64,000 bases of DNA from Paragonimus westermani (Eukaryota; Platyhelminthes; Trematoda; Plagiorchiida; Troglotrematidae). The stretch spans positions 340,261 through 404,260 of the forward strand of contig QNGE01000148.1 of assembly GCA_008508345.1 (NCBI GenBank), written 5' to 3'. Below the pieces are notes generated by a model. It had not been told where the DNA came from, searched no databases, and was given only the letters and a program-made list of their open reading frames with translations. Both the position numbers and the translations under genes were made by a program. Every line of letters begins with the position of its first letter. Positions within the stretch are counted from its first letter, which is position 1. Below, in pieces: positions 1 through 15,000 of this stretch.

Positions 1-33
1 ACGGTTATCATGATTGCCAAAAGAAGGCAACTG
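1..33 (+). CDS. Nidogen-like gene, partial EGF-like exon (3' end of exon)
   Basis: The window opens inside an EGF exon. The reading frame gives the module tail (G)DGYHDCQKKAT, matching the GDGYxxC end of every other EGF exon in the gene. It stops in phase 1 at a good donor (ACTG/GTGAGT). The start of the exon lies outside the window. Confidence 0.75.
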
Positions 34-3000
34 GTGAGTGTGCATGTCAACAGTTTAGATAATTATCTGCAGTAAACTGCTAAAGGGTAAAACATGAGAT
101 AAAAATTTCACCAACATTTTGGTTGTTTCAAACCTCAACAGTAGGCTACAGAAAACATAAACGCCTGGCATTCAAGAGATTTTTTTCTTCCAAATTAATC
201 ACATTCGTGCCACCACTAAATGGGGATCACACAGTCACTGTTAGCGTGTACTGATTTTTGTCAAGTTTTGGGTTTGTGTGCCGTGATTTTCACAATCACG
301 CATTGTAATCTTTTCAGAATTTGCCGTTTTCAAGAGGGTTCGCGAGGTTTATGGAGTGCAAATCTCAGAACGAATGCAATCCACGTTCACAGCCCATTCT
401 GCAGAAAAACCTAGTGAGGTTGCCACATTGTTCAGGGTGTTATTGCGTCCGATTTTCAGTTCTGCTATAGGTTTATGACACTCACGTACCGGTTAAAATA
501 AGTTTGTGATAGCGCTCTATGGAGCAAACGTTTCAATAAGTGCCAACCAGTTTGTAGAAATTTTGTCCCAAGTTGCGGAAGCAAAATCCAACCACTCCTC
601 TGAGCTCTCGTGTTTCACAGTCTGTGAAACTTAATCCTTTGATTCTCGAAACTTCTTGAATCGATCCGTAGGTGGGTTCGAACTGTCGCACTAAAGATTG
701 GGATACTTGAGGCTTCATTTCCTATTTAAATGATCCTTCTTGTTAATACACTTTTCAGTCAAGTCTAAAAGTTACGTATACATACTGCTAATCTATCCCT
801 TTACTGGTCATCCTGCACGTATAAGTTCTAACTAACATCCGTTTACTACATACGAGTTCAGTAATATTGCATTCTATCTCGGATTCCCATTTCAACGTGC
901 TAATCTAATGATCCCGTTAGTCACATATGAACTCACTCAGACGTTTTAAGTGTTTGCTATATCAGCTTACCTATCTGACGGTAAGAAACTTGAACATCAC
1001 TCATACACGATTCCAACTCACACAGTCAGACAAACATTGACGGTGACTCTGCAATATAAAATATTATGATCAAATAGCAGACCATTTTCGGAGGATTGGG
1101 AACAAGATCCCAACGATTATCAGTTTGGGACATTTGTTTTTTACCACAAGACTTGCGTGTGAACGCTCGCCTTGAAACCGTAGTGGAAAATCAAGTAACG
1201 GTACAAATTTAGTGACCACACTAGACAGGTACGTTGATCCAGATGCAGTAACCACCCTTCCCGTATGTTCTACTCAACCTGTATGCCCACCACTAGCAAG
1301 TCACATGTGGGTTGTTGATAAGTGGATGTCTTTTACACCCATGTGGTCTATGCTTGTTAGAATACGTGTGCTCGGCAAATCAGTGAGTAGGTTGCTCCTC
1401 ATCGAACTACGTTCTCTAACCCCGTATAATTCAGTCCATATACCTGTCTGTACTGTCACAAAACAAATACATGTAAAGGTAGCCAGCGCTGGTGTTCATC
1501 TGATCACTAAGATTACGATTAATACGACCGCATTGGCGTCTGAACCGGTGAAGCCACGGATAGTGACTTGTTAGGCAATCCGTACTCTATACTTTGTATA
1601 GACAAGCAGTGTGCACATGAACACGTGTCCTAATGTGGAAACAAACAATTGCATCCCCATTTGTATAGTTGAGGAATATGAGACACACAGGCATCAACTG
1701 CCTAGCATTAGTATATTTGTGGCGGTGAAGGAATCTTGAGTAACTTTGCGCTATGTTTGGTCGCCGTTACAGAATGAACACTGGACTTGTATTGTGAATA
1801 GACGTTATTTGTACAACAAAGAACGCATGCACTGTCCAACTCATTTAAGCGATGGATTTGCAGAAGATTAAGGACTGAACGCCTGATCAGACTGTGTTGT
1901 CGTGATCAGCACAAATGTGGATTTTGCCGTGGTAGACCTAAACAGATAACCAAGCGGCGTCAGTCATCGCAGCCCTCTAGCTTGCAGTTTAAATATTTCA
2001 GTAAGCGCGTCTATTCACGTAGCCTGAACTAGAGTGGACCCCTAGGCATAATAGACACTGTGTCAACTGGTGCTAACTGACAGTCCTCATCAAACATTCG
2101 TGTTTACATAGATAACATTCGTGATCTACGTAAAAATGCCCAGTGCCATCCGCTGGCTCAATGCCAACACGACAAATGTCGCTGTCATGATGGTTACGTG
2201 GGCGATGGCTGCAATAGTAGTACCGATGAAACCCAGTCTGGTGAGTAGTGGACAGTTGTAGTTTTGTTACGCACGTTTGGTGCACGATCTGTTTGTAGCT
2301 TATCTTTCTGCTTGTCTGTTCAACTGACTATTTGCGTTTGTCTTTTCCGATCGGTTAGTACACGCACGGGTCCAAGTTTGATATAGTGGCTCAGTTCGAT
2401 CACTCCGCTCGGGACACGCACCGCACATAAAATTCAAGTGTATTGTTCTGACTGGTATTTTTACCAGTCTGGTTCATTTTGTAATCACTGGTACCCGGCC
2501 AGGTCTGCGAAACCTAACAGTTCACACGTATCTTTCTTGAATGCATCTTTGTACTGTTTCTTAAGCTTCCTGGTGATTTCTGACGTATTTTTGCTCCTTG
2601 TGCATCTTTATGTTCCAGCTTTGTATCTTCCCCTGTTTTGAACAGTGAAGCATTTCTTCTGACTGTGCTTGCTGTTACTATCTGGTCCCTGATAGCTTGA
2701 TCTAGGTACCCATATAAGTTGTAGATCGAAAGGCACGAAAACGGTAGTCATTTCTTTACTAAGGGTAAGGCCTACCTGCAGCCGCATATTTCGTTTGCTG
2801 TCATTCCCGTAAAAGTGTTGTCTGTTCGTATGATGACATGTTAGCTTTCGTCATAAGTTTCAAAGGCACTTTTGCCAACAATACCTCACAACGTTCAGAT
2901 ATAGTTTTGGAATATCATTTAGGTTCCTGTATGAATTAAACCAAAAGAAATAAGTATTGTGTTTGATAGAATACGAAAAATAGTGGTAGATGCTTCCATC

Positions 3001-6000
3001 ACTTTTGGTTGTACTCATTCATAGTTTAGTCCAAAAAATATTCTTGCTAATTCAAACAAAGTTCGTTGGTAATTCCTCTTATTAGATAACATTCCGCTCA
3101 CTTGTCTGTTCCATGTAGCTTTTATATGTGGGTCACCTTGTGGTCATAGTGAAATCTGTTCTGGTGTGTTTGTGATGAAAGCAATCAGGTAAAATCATCA
3201 CTACTTTAAGAAAACAGCGATAGATGGGGTAGTATATTGTGTAAACACTAATGCAATACAATGTAATATGCTGTGATATGACTTTTATTCTTGGGACATT
3301 TCGTTTTTTTATCAGTTCTTTAGACTTAAAATCAGGCCAGATATGTTTGAGTCATCTCTGTGCATAAATTTGCGGGGTTCACTAAGAGTACGTGTAGTGA
3401 GGAAGGCAGATGTAACTTTGAATCTGCTTCAGGAAGGGTAAATGGTCTGTGCTCACATCACACGGTAAGCAAAAGCATTTGAGTTCGTGTCTGCTGATCG
3501 GTAGCCATCTGACGTCCGTCTGATTTACCGCCGCAGCTTGAGTGTTTGTGTAAGTTAACGTGCTCTTTAAATGGTTCTTAAGTTTATTTGTGGTCTAGCG
3601 GATCAGTGTTGAAATTCAAACTAATTTTCAGATTCATGTGAAAAAATACGTTGTCATGAGTATGCACAATGCTATGGTGGACGTTGTCAGTGTGAATCTG
3701 GCTACGAAGGAGATGGATATTGGGACTGTAGACCCAGTCAAGATGGTACGGTAGCTTTCAGAAAATAGCATGTGGCATGCAGTTTACATGATGCTCTCTA
3801 TCGATTATGTGTATCCGCATGTTTGCGAGTGTGTATACGTCAAATTATCTGACGACATTTTTGTTTGTTTTGATGCTTCAACGCACCTTCTCTTGGTGTG
3901 AATTTAGTTCCTTGTCGCATGTTGCACGATTTGAAGGGCACGGGCGGTCTATTCAAGATATATTGGACCGCGTGCTGTTCAGTGTTGTTAAAAAGTTGCC
4001 TGTTTGGTATGTAAAATCAGTGGCTGGGTATTTACATCCAGTAATGTTCACGTAAATCAGACTATCCCCCTAGGATAGTCATCGTAACAGTTCATCTAAC
4101 TCCACCAAACGATCGTGCAACAGTCACTTATCTTCATTGGTCCCCTTTTGATTTGTTTCATGTCACACACTGTTGATCATATTATGCACAGCAAATATCG
4201 AATATCCCTGTTCATCTAGGGTGAACAAGATTTAACTAACCCAAAAGAGTAATTGGCGGGCATGGAACGCACGAAGCTCTCGCTCTCCCCATTCGGTTCA
4301 TAAGACTGGATAATTTTCCGAATTCGGTAAATGTTCGTCCCACACATTATCACCGTAACTCGCCGATGACTAATCCTCACCAACGTGACTGTTTATGTTG
4401 TTAAACTACACACAAATGCAGCCTGACATCATGTAGATATCGCCATTCAGCCAGAAGAGCGATTGGCTTATAAAATTTCACTGAACGAAGGTGCAAATAA
4501 CTACGTTCAGACAAGCACATCAAAATATTCGGGACTACCAAATAACATCCACTTTAGGTGTTGTGCTATCACCTTTCCTTTGTTTTTCATGTTATGCCTT
4601 CCTGCGTTACTCTTTATCAGTTTGTGATGATTCAGGGGTTCTTCTGGTAATTCTGTATCAAATTTTCCGAACTTATCCAACTTAATTGGTTTATATCACA
4701 GCGAGAATACCGAGAGTGAGGGCGGATAATTTGCACTGAAGTTTCGACAGTGTGAAGCTTATTCTAGCAAACACTCTGTCTGAGTCGAGTAGATGTATGC
4801 CCGGTGTTAACATCCAGGACATGATTATTTTCGCCCAATTGCGGGCATTTGTTTTATCCCGGTGGCGGTTCCCTTTACAATGGCCCATAACTTTCCGCGG
4901 CCTACCGATGCTTGCTGACCTAGATCGATCAGAAGTCATGTCAGGCAAGTCCACACAGAAAGCTAGGAGTGTACTCTCTGCCCCATCACGCTGGTAAGAG
5001 TAGTTCACTGTAAGTCGTTACGGAAGTGTAGAACAATACCACAAAAGTCCGATGAAACCTTGTAAGCTGACCTTGAATCACTGAGAAATAATATACAGGA
5101 GACAAAGGACGATACACAAAGGTCTTAGTGTAGGATGGTGAAGAGTTTAGCGGATTAACCCAGTAATTCAGGCTCTCAGCTTCAGTCTTTTTTTAATCAC
5201 GTGCTTGGTGAAACTAAGATTAACCATACCGCTGAAGAAAGACGGAAACTTATCACTCAGGAGGCTGAGCAAACCGGAGTTTGGTGTAAGATGGCGGAAT
5301 CGAACGGTAAAGGTATTGTAATCGGTAACTTTCAGCTGCTTGGTAAGTTTATAACAGATTCACTGAAAGAGAATGGTGGTCGGATGAAACTGTTCCTGAG
5401 TGTTGAAATGATTATTGAGATGGACAGGTACTAGCCTAATGGTGACTTTGGATCATTGTTAATTGCAGATGAAACTAATTTTCGAAGTGCAGATGAGCAG
5501 TCAAAGTACCTCTTGTAAATAGTTTTCCTAAAGCAATTCTGTGTGAATGTCCTGTCACGAATAGTTGGGAGTCACTGTGGCCGTACTTGGAGGGCTTGCC
5601 CCATACTCACGAAGCCAGGAATCTAACGCCCAGTAAGAATGTGAGTAAATACCAAAGAAGAATAAATCTCCGACCGTTCGAAAAATAACCTCAACAAGTA
5701 GAAGTATACATTCATGACCGTTCAGTCATTGCAGCTCCAGTCAGTGGCCTTGAAAATGGGCTCGAATAAATTTAACAGCTGTTTGCGTGGAAATGGTAAC
5801 AATTTCTAGAAAGCAGCCGTTGACGGAAATGACTGAAAACCACTTATGACCTTTCAGAAATTGACTTTCTGGGAGAAGTGCATGCTTTTTCCACTAACCA
5901 TATAAGTGACCGTAATATATTAGTTCCTGAATGTGGCTTCACCTAACTAGAATAGGCGAATGGGCTTGCTTTGTTTCCGCGGTTGCTCGAGGCCTCCTTT

Positions 6001-9000
6001 CTGGCACATGGCTGAAAGATTGCATGCTTCGTACTTGGCACGGCAGACTGTGTGAATACCTCTAACGTTACGCAACTCATGTTCGTAGATCCGTGTGCTA
6101 ATGTGCAGTGCCATGAGTTTGCCAAATGCGAAACGGGTACTTGTCGATGTCGGGAAGGCTACGTTGGAGACGGTTATCGACAATGTACTGTGAAACACGG
6201 AGGTAAGTTGACAATATCGTATATTTCTGGTGGTCTGTTTTGAAAAACTCGAGTGAGTTACCTGCCCATACTGTTAATTCATCCCGGCTGACACCACAAT
6301 TATCACCATGGATGAATAAGCTCCAATTTCAACTGGTTTATAACGGAGAGTCTTTGTTTTTCAGTTGATTGATGCAGACGACGTTTAAAAAAATGCACTA
6401 CATTGATTAAATCAAAAATGTGCCAAATGACTGAATAAATCTGCACAGCAACAATCAGCGGAAATCCGTTTACATGTGTAGGGCCGCCATTTTTTAACAA
6501 AAATAACGAAACTGACATCAGCACCAACCTCGAATTTTTCATTTTTCATATGACGGGAGAAGGAGCACTTCGAATGCATAACTAGTAAAATCACATCAGA
6601 TTGTTACGGTTCTACCCTCGCGCCATGGAAAAGTTGTTCGACATCATTCGAAGTTAACATCATTACCTCTATCGAGCCACGTTTGTGAAAATGGCAAATG
6701 GAGCATCAGCTCACTTCGATCGGTTTGCTTGATTTAAGCCCCACTCTACTGACCAACTCTTCATCGGATTATTAAGAAATCAGTTGTCCCCCGGTTGAAA
6801 CAAAGAGGATCATGTGACAGTTCAAATTTTGCCTACGATGGAGCCGTGCCTGCAATAAACACTTCAGTTTATACCTATACAAATATGGCAGGCTACAGAG
6901 ATTTTGTCTGATTTTGTCTGATTTTGTCCTGTGACAGTAAGTTCTTATGAGGTCCTCTCAAATATTTGTCACTCTGAGCACGATGAATACAAGTATGTGA
7001 AGATTGGTTGAAACGCCTACATTCAGTAACACTCTAAATGACGATCGCCCATCACGGAGCATTTGCTGTAGTTCAAAGTATAGAAATGCGTTAGATAAGA
7101 TAGGATCACCAAATGAAGCCTGTGCGTAAAGCAAGCCGTGACATGTTAGCCGAGCGTTTTACAACCGACTACACACGACTAAACATCCGTCACACGTTAC
7201 ACATAAAAAGGGCCTATTTAGGGTTTGCTATTGAGTAGATGTGCGAAATGGCCTTGTTCTTTGTGCATTGTCGAGTGCGTACCAGTGACTTATCTAGTGT
7301 AATGTGCGTGCAATACACACATAAAGAAAGACTCAAATTTATCCGAAGAAACTTTCAACAGGATTGTACAACAGTGGGAGAAGACAGGTAATTATGGTTT
7401 ACAGACGGAGTGAGTTTCGGGGAACAAAAAATAACACTGTTGTGTTTCGATTTAATGTGTTAAGCTTTGAAAATAACCTCTCTCAATTGTGCAATAAACT
7501 ATAAAAATCGGTGCGAATTTCTTAAAAGAACGCCAACAATGTGCAATTTTTCATTTATGCGTGAACGTGTACACGATTTGTTCGGACATGTCGATCACAC
7601 AGTCTTGTTTATAACAATATAGTTTAACCAGGTAATGGCCACGGTCGTTAAATCATCAGGTAGTTAAATGTATGTAAACCTGCCTCAAAACCTACCCAGT
7701 TTTGAAATTATCATCCTGGCGTAAGTTTCATTAATTTGTAGTGAACGCTGCCAATCTGGTCTGTAAACAACCGTTTCCTCCTCGTCTATCAACAACGCTG
7801 TTAACGATATTTTATTGATTGTATCGTATTGATGTCAACATCGATCTCCTGGATGAATTATCTTGTATCACATTTACCAAGCTTGGCCGGGCATAGCCAG
7901 ATTCAAGGTTGCAACTACATGGCTCTCCGAAGTCACAGTTAACGAAGCAGGCGAATTCAGTTTGCACCTAATGCAGTGTGCCATGAGAGAGTGGAGCGGC
8001 TGACAACTTGCAAGAGAGTATTACGGTGATTACTAATGAAATGCATACAATTTTGGATCGGGTGTTAAAGTTCATGATACAAATAATTAACCGCAGTAAC
8101 TTTGCTTCGTTGATGGAAAACGTTTAACACCACAGTACGACTGTCATCCCTGTCTCTCCAACTTGTGTACCTTCTTTTCAAGAACTGTGTGCCGGAGTTC
8201 AATGCCATCGCTTTGGGCAGTGCTACGAAAATCGGTGCTATTGTAGCCATGGGTATGTGGGAGATGGTGTTAACTTTTGTGACGTCCATACTGAAGGTAA
8301 GTTTGACTAATCACCGTTTTGTGATAATTGTTTCAGTAAAATAAGCGAACCGGCTCATTTTCACAGTTCGTGCAACAAGTTAACATGACAGATCACATCA
8401 ATAGCCTCTTGGGCAGGAGCTGGTTTCAGCTCAGGCTGAGTAGTGTGACCTGTGAGAGAATCACATGATAATGGATTGGAATAAAACACCATACACTTAT
8501 TCGCAATGCACGCGTACCTCGATTTTTACCGCGAATTGTGCACCCAGAAATAATCACTTACTTCAAAATACTTGAGTCACACTTGTGTAAGTATTTCTTT
8601 TTTTCAGTTAATGCAGTAAACAAGCTCGTTACTCTACACCAGTCTCAAAAAAATACGAGATTGATGTCAGTCCGCCAAATACGGTTTAACATGTGCGGAT
8701 GCTGATAGACAAACAATGAGTTCAGAATGAAGAGGCTTCCCGAAATCTCTGGAATATAAATAAAGATAACAGAACCTGAAAAGGCAACTCGCTGTGACAT
8801 TGCTAAAGCTGCGGTTACAAAGTCAGAAAATGGTACGTATATGTGTGTTTACACCACAGGAAGACGTTTGAAGTGCATACTTATCATAATACGACATCAT
8901 TGAAAAAAGCCAAAAGTAGCATGTAAGATGTCTTGCGCAATGACATTTCGTCCGCATTTCATCGGTTACTTTTGCGAAATTAACATACACTTTATATAGT

Positions 9001-12000
9001 TGTGGGGCAAGCAGCTAGACGAAATCAGTTTGAAAACAGTCAGTCAAGTGACCAAAGCGGAAGCAGCAAAATGCAATTGATTGATAATTTTGGTGCAATA
9101 AGGGGGTGGTTAAAGATACATACATATTGAGTGGGGAAGGTCAGATATGGTTAGAAAAAATCTACAGGAAACAAACAAGAGCTAAAATACTGTGCAAAAA
9201 GTACCAGTTGCCTTCTTACCAACCTAGTGAAAGGTTAGTGACCAACTGTTTCTGAGCGCATAAAGAGGGATTCAGCCGATGTATTGCGATAGCTTCCGCA
9301 ATATTAAGAGCCTGCTTTAGCTCGGGTCTAAAGAACACTGAAAACCGTTCTAGGGTCCACTGAGTGGTCGGTCTGTAGAAGGTGTTTTGTAATGGCACTG
9401 ACGGCACAACTGACCCCTGAATTCAAAAGCCATTTCGGTAGGTGTTCTTTGATACGTGTGCCGAGGTGCCTCCTGGTTCTGCCGACGTATCTGCTTCCAC
9501 AGACACAATCAAAAGTGTATACAATATTGGATTGGGCGAAAAGGGGCACCATTATTTCAACCTAAGTCACCAGTTGATTAAGCGAACTGTATACACATTC
9601 TATCAGTAGTACACAATTCCAGTCGACCCATCGAACATAGATTCACTGTTTGCGTATGTAAATTTGTGTCATCCTACGTAATATTTTGCAACTCACATTT
9701 GATCATCAGATGAGTGATCGCTGAACACTGAACTCAACTTTAGGTTGATGGTTGCAAAAAAATCGATAGAGTGGTACATATTTTCGTCGTCTGCTTACTA
9801 TCAAAACTCCATTCTTCAGCAATCATTACGAAAAGTGTAAGTTCAAACAGGTGTGCTAAACAATAATAGCGATGTCTAATTTTTTTTAATTTAAGATCCA
9901 TGCGATGGTGTACGGTGCGCCGCCAATGCAAACTGTCGTGATGGACGTTGCTCGTGCGTGACTGGCTACGAGGGTGACGGATATACCCAGTGCCTTCTGA
10001 GTCAAGGTTGGTTAAACAATCCGATCTAATGACAAATCTGTTACTGCCGATTTTCCATCAATATAAACACAGTTGGAGTCTACCAAAAGAAGTTGTGAAC
10101 CCAAACGTTGCTTGACTGTCCTTAGATCACGTGATAAGCGTAGTATAAAACAAAGCTCTTGTGTATCGGCGCTTTTCTGAAACATTTACTCATACGATAA
10201 ATGTTTGAGAATTGGATACAAAACCCGCTACGAGTTTGGAGTATCATTCTTCTATGGTATCCACCAACCACACTATGCTAGCCAAACCAGCAAGACAGAA
10301 CTAAAGAAACTTGACAAGCAGGTTTAACGTAAGTGAGAATTGCGAAAGTAAAATACAGATGGAATAAAGTCTGTACTGTTTACTTGCGCAGAAATAGGGT
10401 TTTAGAAATTTTTCAGGGCAACAGAGCAGAATTCGTTTTCCGGGATTGGTGCTGTACCTGATCCCCTCCAGTCGCTGCTAATGAATTGATGCTTTACATA
10501 ATGGGTAAAAAGTTAACACAGTGACAGACACTCGGCATCTGCGCACTTTTCACGAACGCCTAGAGATAAACTGACAGTCCTGTCAGTTCTGTTGGATTTT
10601 AACAAAAAGTTACACATGTGTCTGAGCATCCTGTACGGGTAGGTACACTAGCAAGACAAGACATTTTTATGAGCTACGAAATATCCTTTCCGAACAAAAA
10701 CGATTTACTCTGCCAAGCAAACAGGATCTCAAAAATGAAAACACTTAAAGTTTCTTTGGAACACACAACGGTTAGTAATCAGGGCACAGTCAAATGCTAT
10801 TATATCGGTGGTCTGACAACTGAGCGGAGTATCCAAAATCTCACTAGTGCTAACTCACCGAATTTAGTTGTCATGGTTAGTCACACTTAAGAAATGTACA
10901 CTTCTTCTCTGACAGTTTCTTTCAGTGATCGAGTGCAACTCCCAATGCTCACATGGTCAGCCCAACAATGCCGTCTCTTGTGTCGATAACACCACGTTCA
11001 AGCATAACGTCCACTATCTCAGTTAATCAGAACTAAGTCATATAGATTGGCGTGAACCTCTTCCATTACAGCACAACTGTTAACCGGACATCCGCTGATA
11101 CGAAGAACAATTAGATGAATGTGCCCAACAATCCCCACAGTCTTGTACATTGAGTTAAATTGACGAGCATAGAAGTCAATATCTAATGATTACGAACACA
11201 GACTTTCCTCCTGAGAACTCAAAGTGAATACCAGTATTTCGTAGACATCGATGTGGACGTCAGTGTGGTTGAACGAGTGTCTACATTAGGAAAATCAGCT
11301 CCGGTACCTTCTCCAACGTATCCAGCGGATGTATTATTCGAGTGTTAGACCAGTACTATAGTATACTCGATTTTGATCTCCACGGAATTTTCTGGTGGGA
11401 GCCCACCATTGTTGATGTCTAGATGACGATTACCGGCACCAGTCTTTTTTAGAATTTCAAAAAGGTTCAGGCTAATGCTCTGAATCAAAGCTGCAGAAAG
11501 TTGAATGAATACAAGTGTCTATCTGATAATGTACCAGCCGTTTCCTGTCAACCTATACTCTCACTCCATCTTACCAATGTCACTCGAAACCACCTTGCGG
11601 CGCCTGGATTTTGAGTGCGCACTAAGGTTCACCCCTTACCCTTGGATGAATCAGGAAGCGTGCAGCTTGGGATTAAACATATGCTGGAACTTACAGTGAT
11701 GCGTCAGTTGAACATTTCTAGATTTCACCTCTCCATAACATCAGCAATTCGCTAGGGGAATGTCGACTATGGGCAGATTATCCTGCACTGAATAGTGCAA
11801 AGTTATTCTATATATACCAGGTGTCACGTGTTTAAGACAGGCCAACACTCATGGTACATCTCAGGCCTGAGGAACTGATCTGAATTGGACATATCACTGA
11901 ATCCCAGTTACTGGAAGAAGTTGTCGCGCACTACATTCATCACACCACTAGTTCGCTCTGATTTCCATGCGTTTCAAATGGTTTAGGGAACCTAGCACAA

Positions 12001-15000
12001 ACGGCACAACGTTTACAGACTTCACTACACGAACACTATGCTTTATTCACTCCTACGTGAACACCTAAGTGGGTGCGAGCATCACTGACGGAGAGCACCT
12101 GGCATCGTCGCAACAGTTCTTCAATAGACCGGCAACCTTCACGGTGACGATCCACGCGCACAACTGGAAGTTGGGCCGGCCCGTTGGACAGCCTCAGGAC
12201 TTGACGCAAATCTGCACGACATTTAACCGCTGGTCGATAAGGTTCCAGTAGGTAGTCATTTTCAGCTCTCAATAACATTCACAGCAACCTGGTGCTTCGG
12301 CAAGTGGGGCAGCTATCCCGAGGGTTCATTTCCACGACCAACGTAGTCTATAGGCAACCCATCAAATGACTATGTCAGCGATATTGTTAAATCAGCAGCG
12401 TCACTTTCAGAGTCCTTTTATCACCGTAACGTCGACTTAGCTGTTACCACTACATTAAATAACTTAAACTCGAAAGCCTACAGCTGCTAATGCGTCAGAC
12501 GCCGCTTTAAGCGCTATTCTCAAAATCCGGCCGATCCACACACTCCTTACTTTCAATCAAAACTATCCATGGCGCGTTTAACTATGGAATTCCGGCTAGC
12601 TAATCGGTCGGTAACTCTCAAACAAAGTTTGTACGTGATTTTTCTCTATCACACACCAGCAACCATTCTCTTTTGCAGTCCGTGCAATCGACGTTTACCT
12701 CCCGATTTTCAGTACTTAGATATTATCTCTCAGTTTGTGTTAGATGCACGCCACTTCTCTGGCAACTGGTTTTCGACTAATATTTGATAGCAGTCACCGA
12801 TACAAACTGGCCTTTGTTTGTTGTATTCAAATGCCTTAGAGAACGCTTGACTTTTTAACCGGTTTCCGTGAGGGCACATTCGGCAAGTAATGAAAGTAAC
12901 CTAGTAGTTATCGGATTTAGATTGTTTCAAATTGAACACCACCCACATGTGATCGCAGCTTTCGCATTTAGATGAGTCTCAGAGGTCCTAGTCACACACT
13001 ATCAATTGGATTGAACGGAACGATTTCGTTTACTCTCCCTTCGAAATGATCAGGCAAACTAAACACTATGCACACAAGTTTATTGTTGGGCGTTTAGCTT
13101 TTATCATTGGGTCATGAATGCTTTGAGGTCACCGTTGTTATAGTTAACACACGGGTCCCACAAACATGAGGGCCGGAGTACACATTCCGTTCCGGACGAG
13201 GATATGTCGTATTGGAAAGCTCTGATTGGAACAAAACTCTAATCTAGTACCTTCGCACAAAGTGGGTTAGCCGGAAAGCTTATTTTATTGTGGTGGATGC
13301 GATCAAGTTTGAGTAGTGTTCTACTTGGAACTGACGAAGTTTATGGACTTATATGAGTAGTAATGATCTTCATGCAAACCTTTTCGCATAGTGGTTGCCG
13401 AACAGCTACTGACGAAACGAACTGAGATGTTTTACCTTAGTATGTTTAATGTATCGCACTTCTTTGACAATCTACTTCTTGAAATGGAAAAATGTGGCAT
13501 CATGACATGAGAGTTGACATTAAAACCACATTATCCGAAACAGACCATACGCCCCACACATAGTGTCATGCTCATGTTTACTGAGTTCCCTCGAATATTT
13601 TTTTTAAAAATACTGAGTTACACTCAATTACTTTTCCTCAGATAAATGTGCAAACATTCAATGTCATCCACTGGCTCAGTGCCATGATGGGCAGTGCCGA
13701 TGTCAAGAAGGATACGATGGTGACGGTTATCGTGAATGCAGGCCAAAAGGTAAACTGATGTGAACAAATTTCAATAAAGTAAATGGCTATCAAATAGTCA
13801 GGCATTTCATTCTTACTCTTGTATACGATAATTAGGATAAATTTCCATGCGTTGTTCCGAACAGATGTGTGTTCACATATACGATGCCATCCAGATGCTG
13901 AGTGTCGAGACGGTCGGTGTTATTGTCGCCCAGGTTTTGATGGGGATGGTTACTACGAATGCCATCCGATTGGCCCGGGTGAGCAACGCGCGATATTCTG
14001 CAGTTCTGCAAGTTGCATGAAATGGTTGCATGTACTGTTAGGCTAAACCGCTTCATTCAGTTGCTTAGACGAACTAGTCCTCGTGACTGACCGTTAGTGT
14101 TTTGTTTGAAGTGGATAACAAAGTTAAACAAACGTTTGACGCATTCGCCTGCATGTTCAACTATGTTTTAAACGCATCCGGCGACAAACTGCATGCGCCA
14201 GGCCAAACTCTCCGATCTAACCATGTTTGTTCCGGAGTTGACAGCAGAAGGGCAACCATCACCCCATTCTGGAACTCACAAGGTGAATGCTGTTTACCTT
14301 ATAGATGCCTGTGCAAAAATTCGTTGTCACACATTTGGTCGTTGCGTGGATGGCATTTGTCGTTGTGTTGAAGGTTACGAGGGTGATGGCCTTTATGAAT
14401 GTAAACCAAGGAGAGATGAAGGTGAGAAAATGAGAAGACGTTTGTTTCGTTTTGAGTGATGTCGAAACGTAGACTGTACTGTCAAACTTTGCCAGTTCAT
14501 ATGCTATAGTCGTGATGGGTAACTTCGGACATATGCACAAATATAATCCACCAATATTGTGTATTCATATTAAACTTCACCTATGTCCTTTGAGTTTGTA
14601 CTTTAGGGTGAAGAGTCTGTTATCAAGTAAATCCTTGGTTAAGCCACAACGAGTTAAAAACCAAAGAGTTATCGGTTTCGCAGATTAAGTTAGTGGAATG
14701 TTCGGAGGGAACAATGTTACCGGGTCTACAGCATTCAATAGACACTGTTGATTTGGATTGGTCTACAGGCAGTTTTTGTCAGTCCGTTTAACACAGTATT
14801 CACTTTCCCTAATTGAACACTGGTGACTTTTCGCTTGTGTGTTTAGGTTATTTGTAATTCGTTTGATGGTACAATTGCACCCAAACGAACTGAAAATAAG
14901 CCATCAAAGGATAATTCGAAGGCACCGTGGAGGTGCTCGTTCAAGATCAAATTCTTCTACCGAATTCGCCGCGTTTCTTAAAGTTCAGATCACTTTATTT

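Noticed and set aside
220..414. Open frame after a TTTTCAG acceptor near 317 that could have been a nidogen exon
   Set aside because: In the required phase it has no cysteines and no EGF pattern, and no good donor follows. The flanking exons already join in phase without it.
10918..11030. EGF-like string IECNSQCSHGQ after a TTTCAG acceptor
   Set aside because: Only three cysteines before a TAA and no donor. It lies at the edge of the Gypsy relic and is not in register with the nidogen exons.
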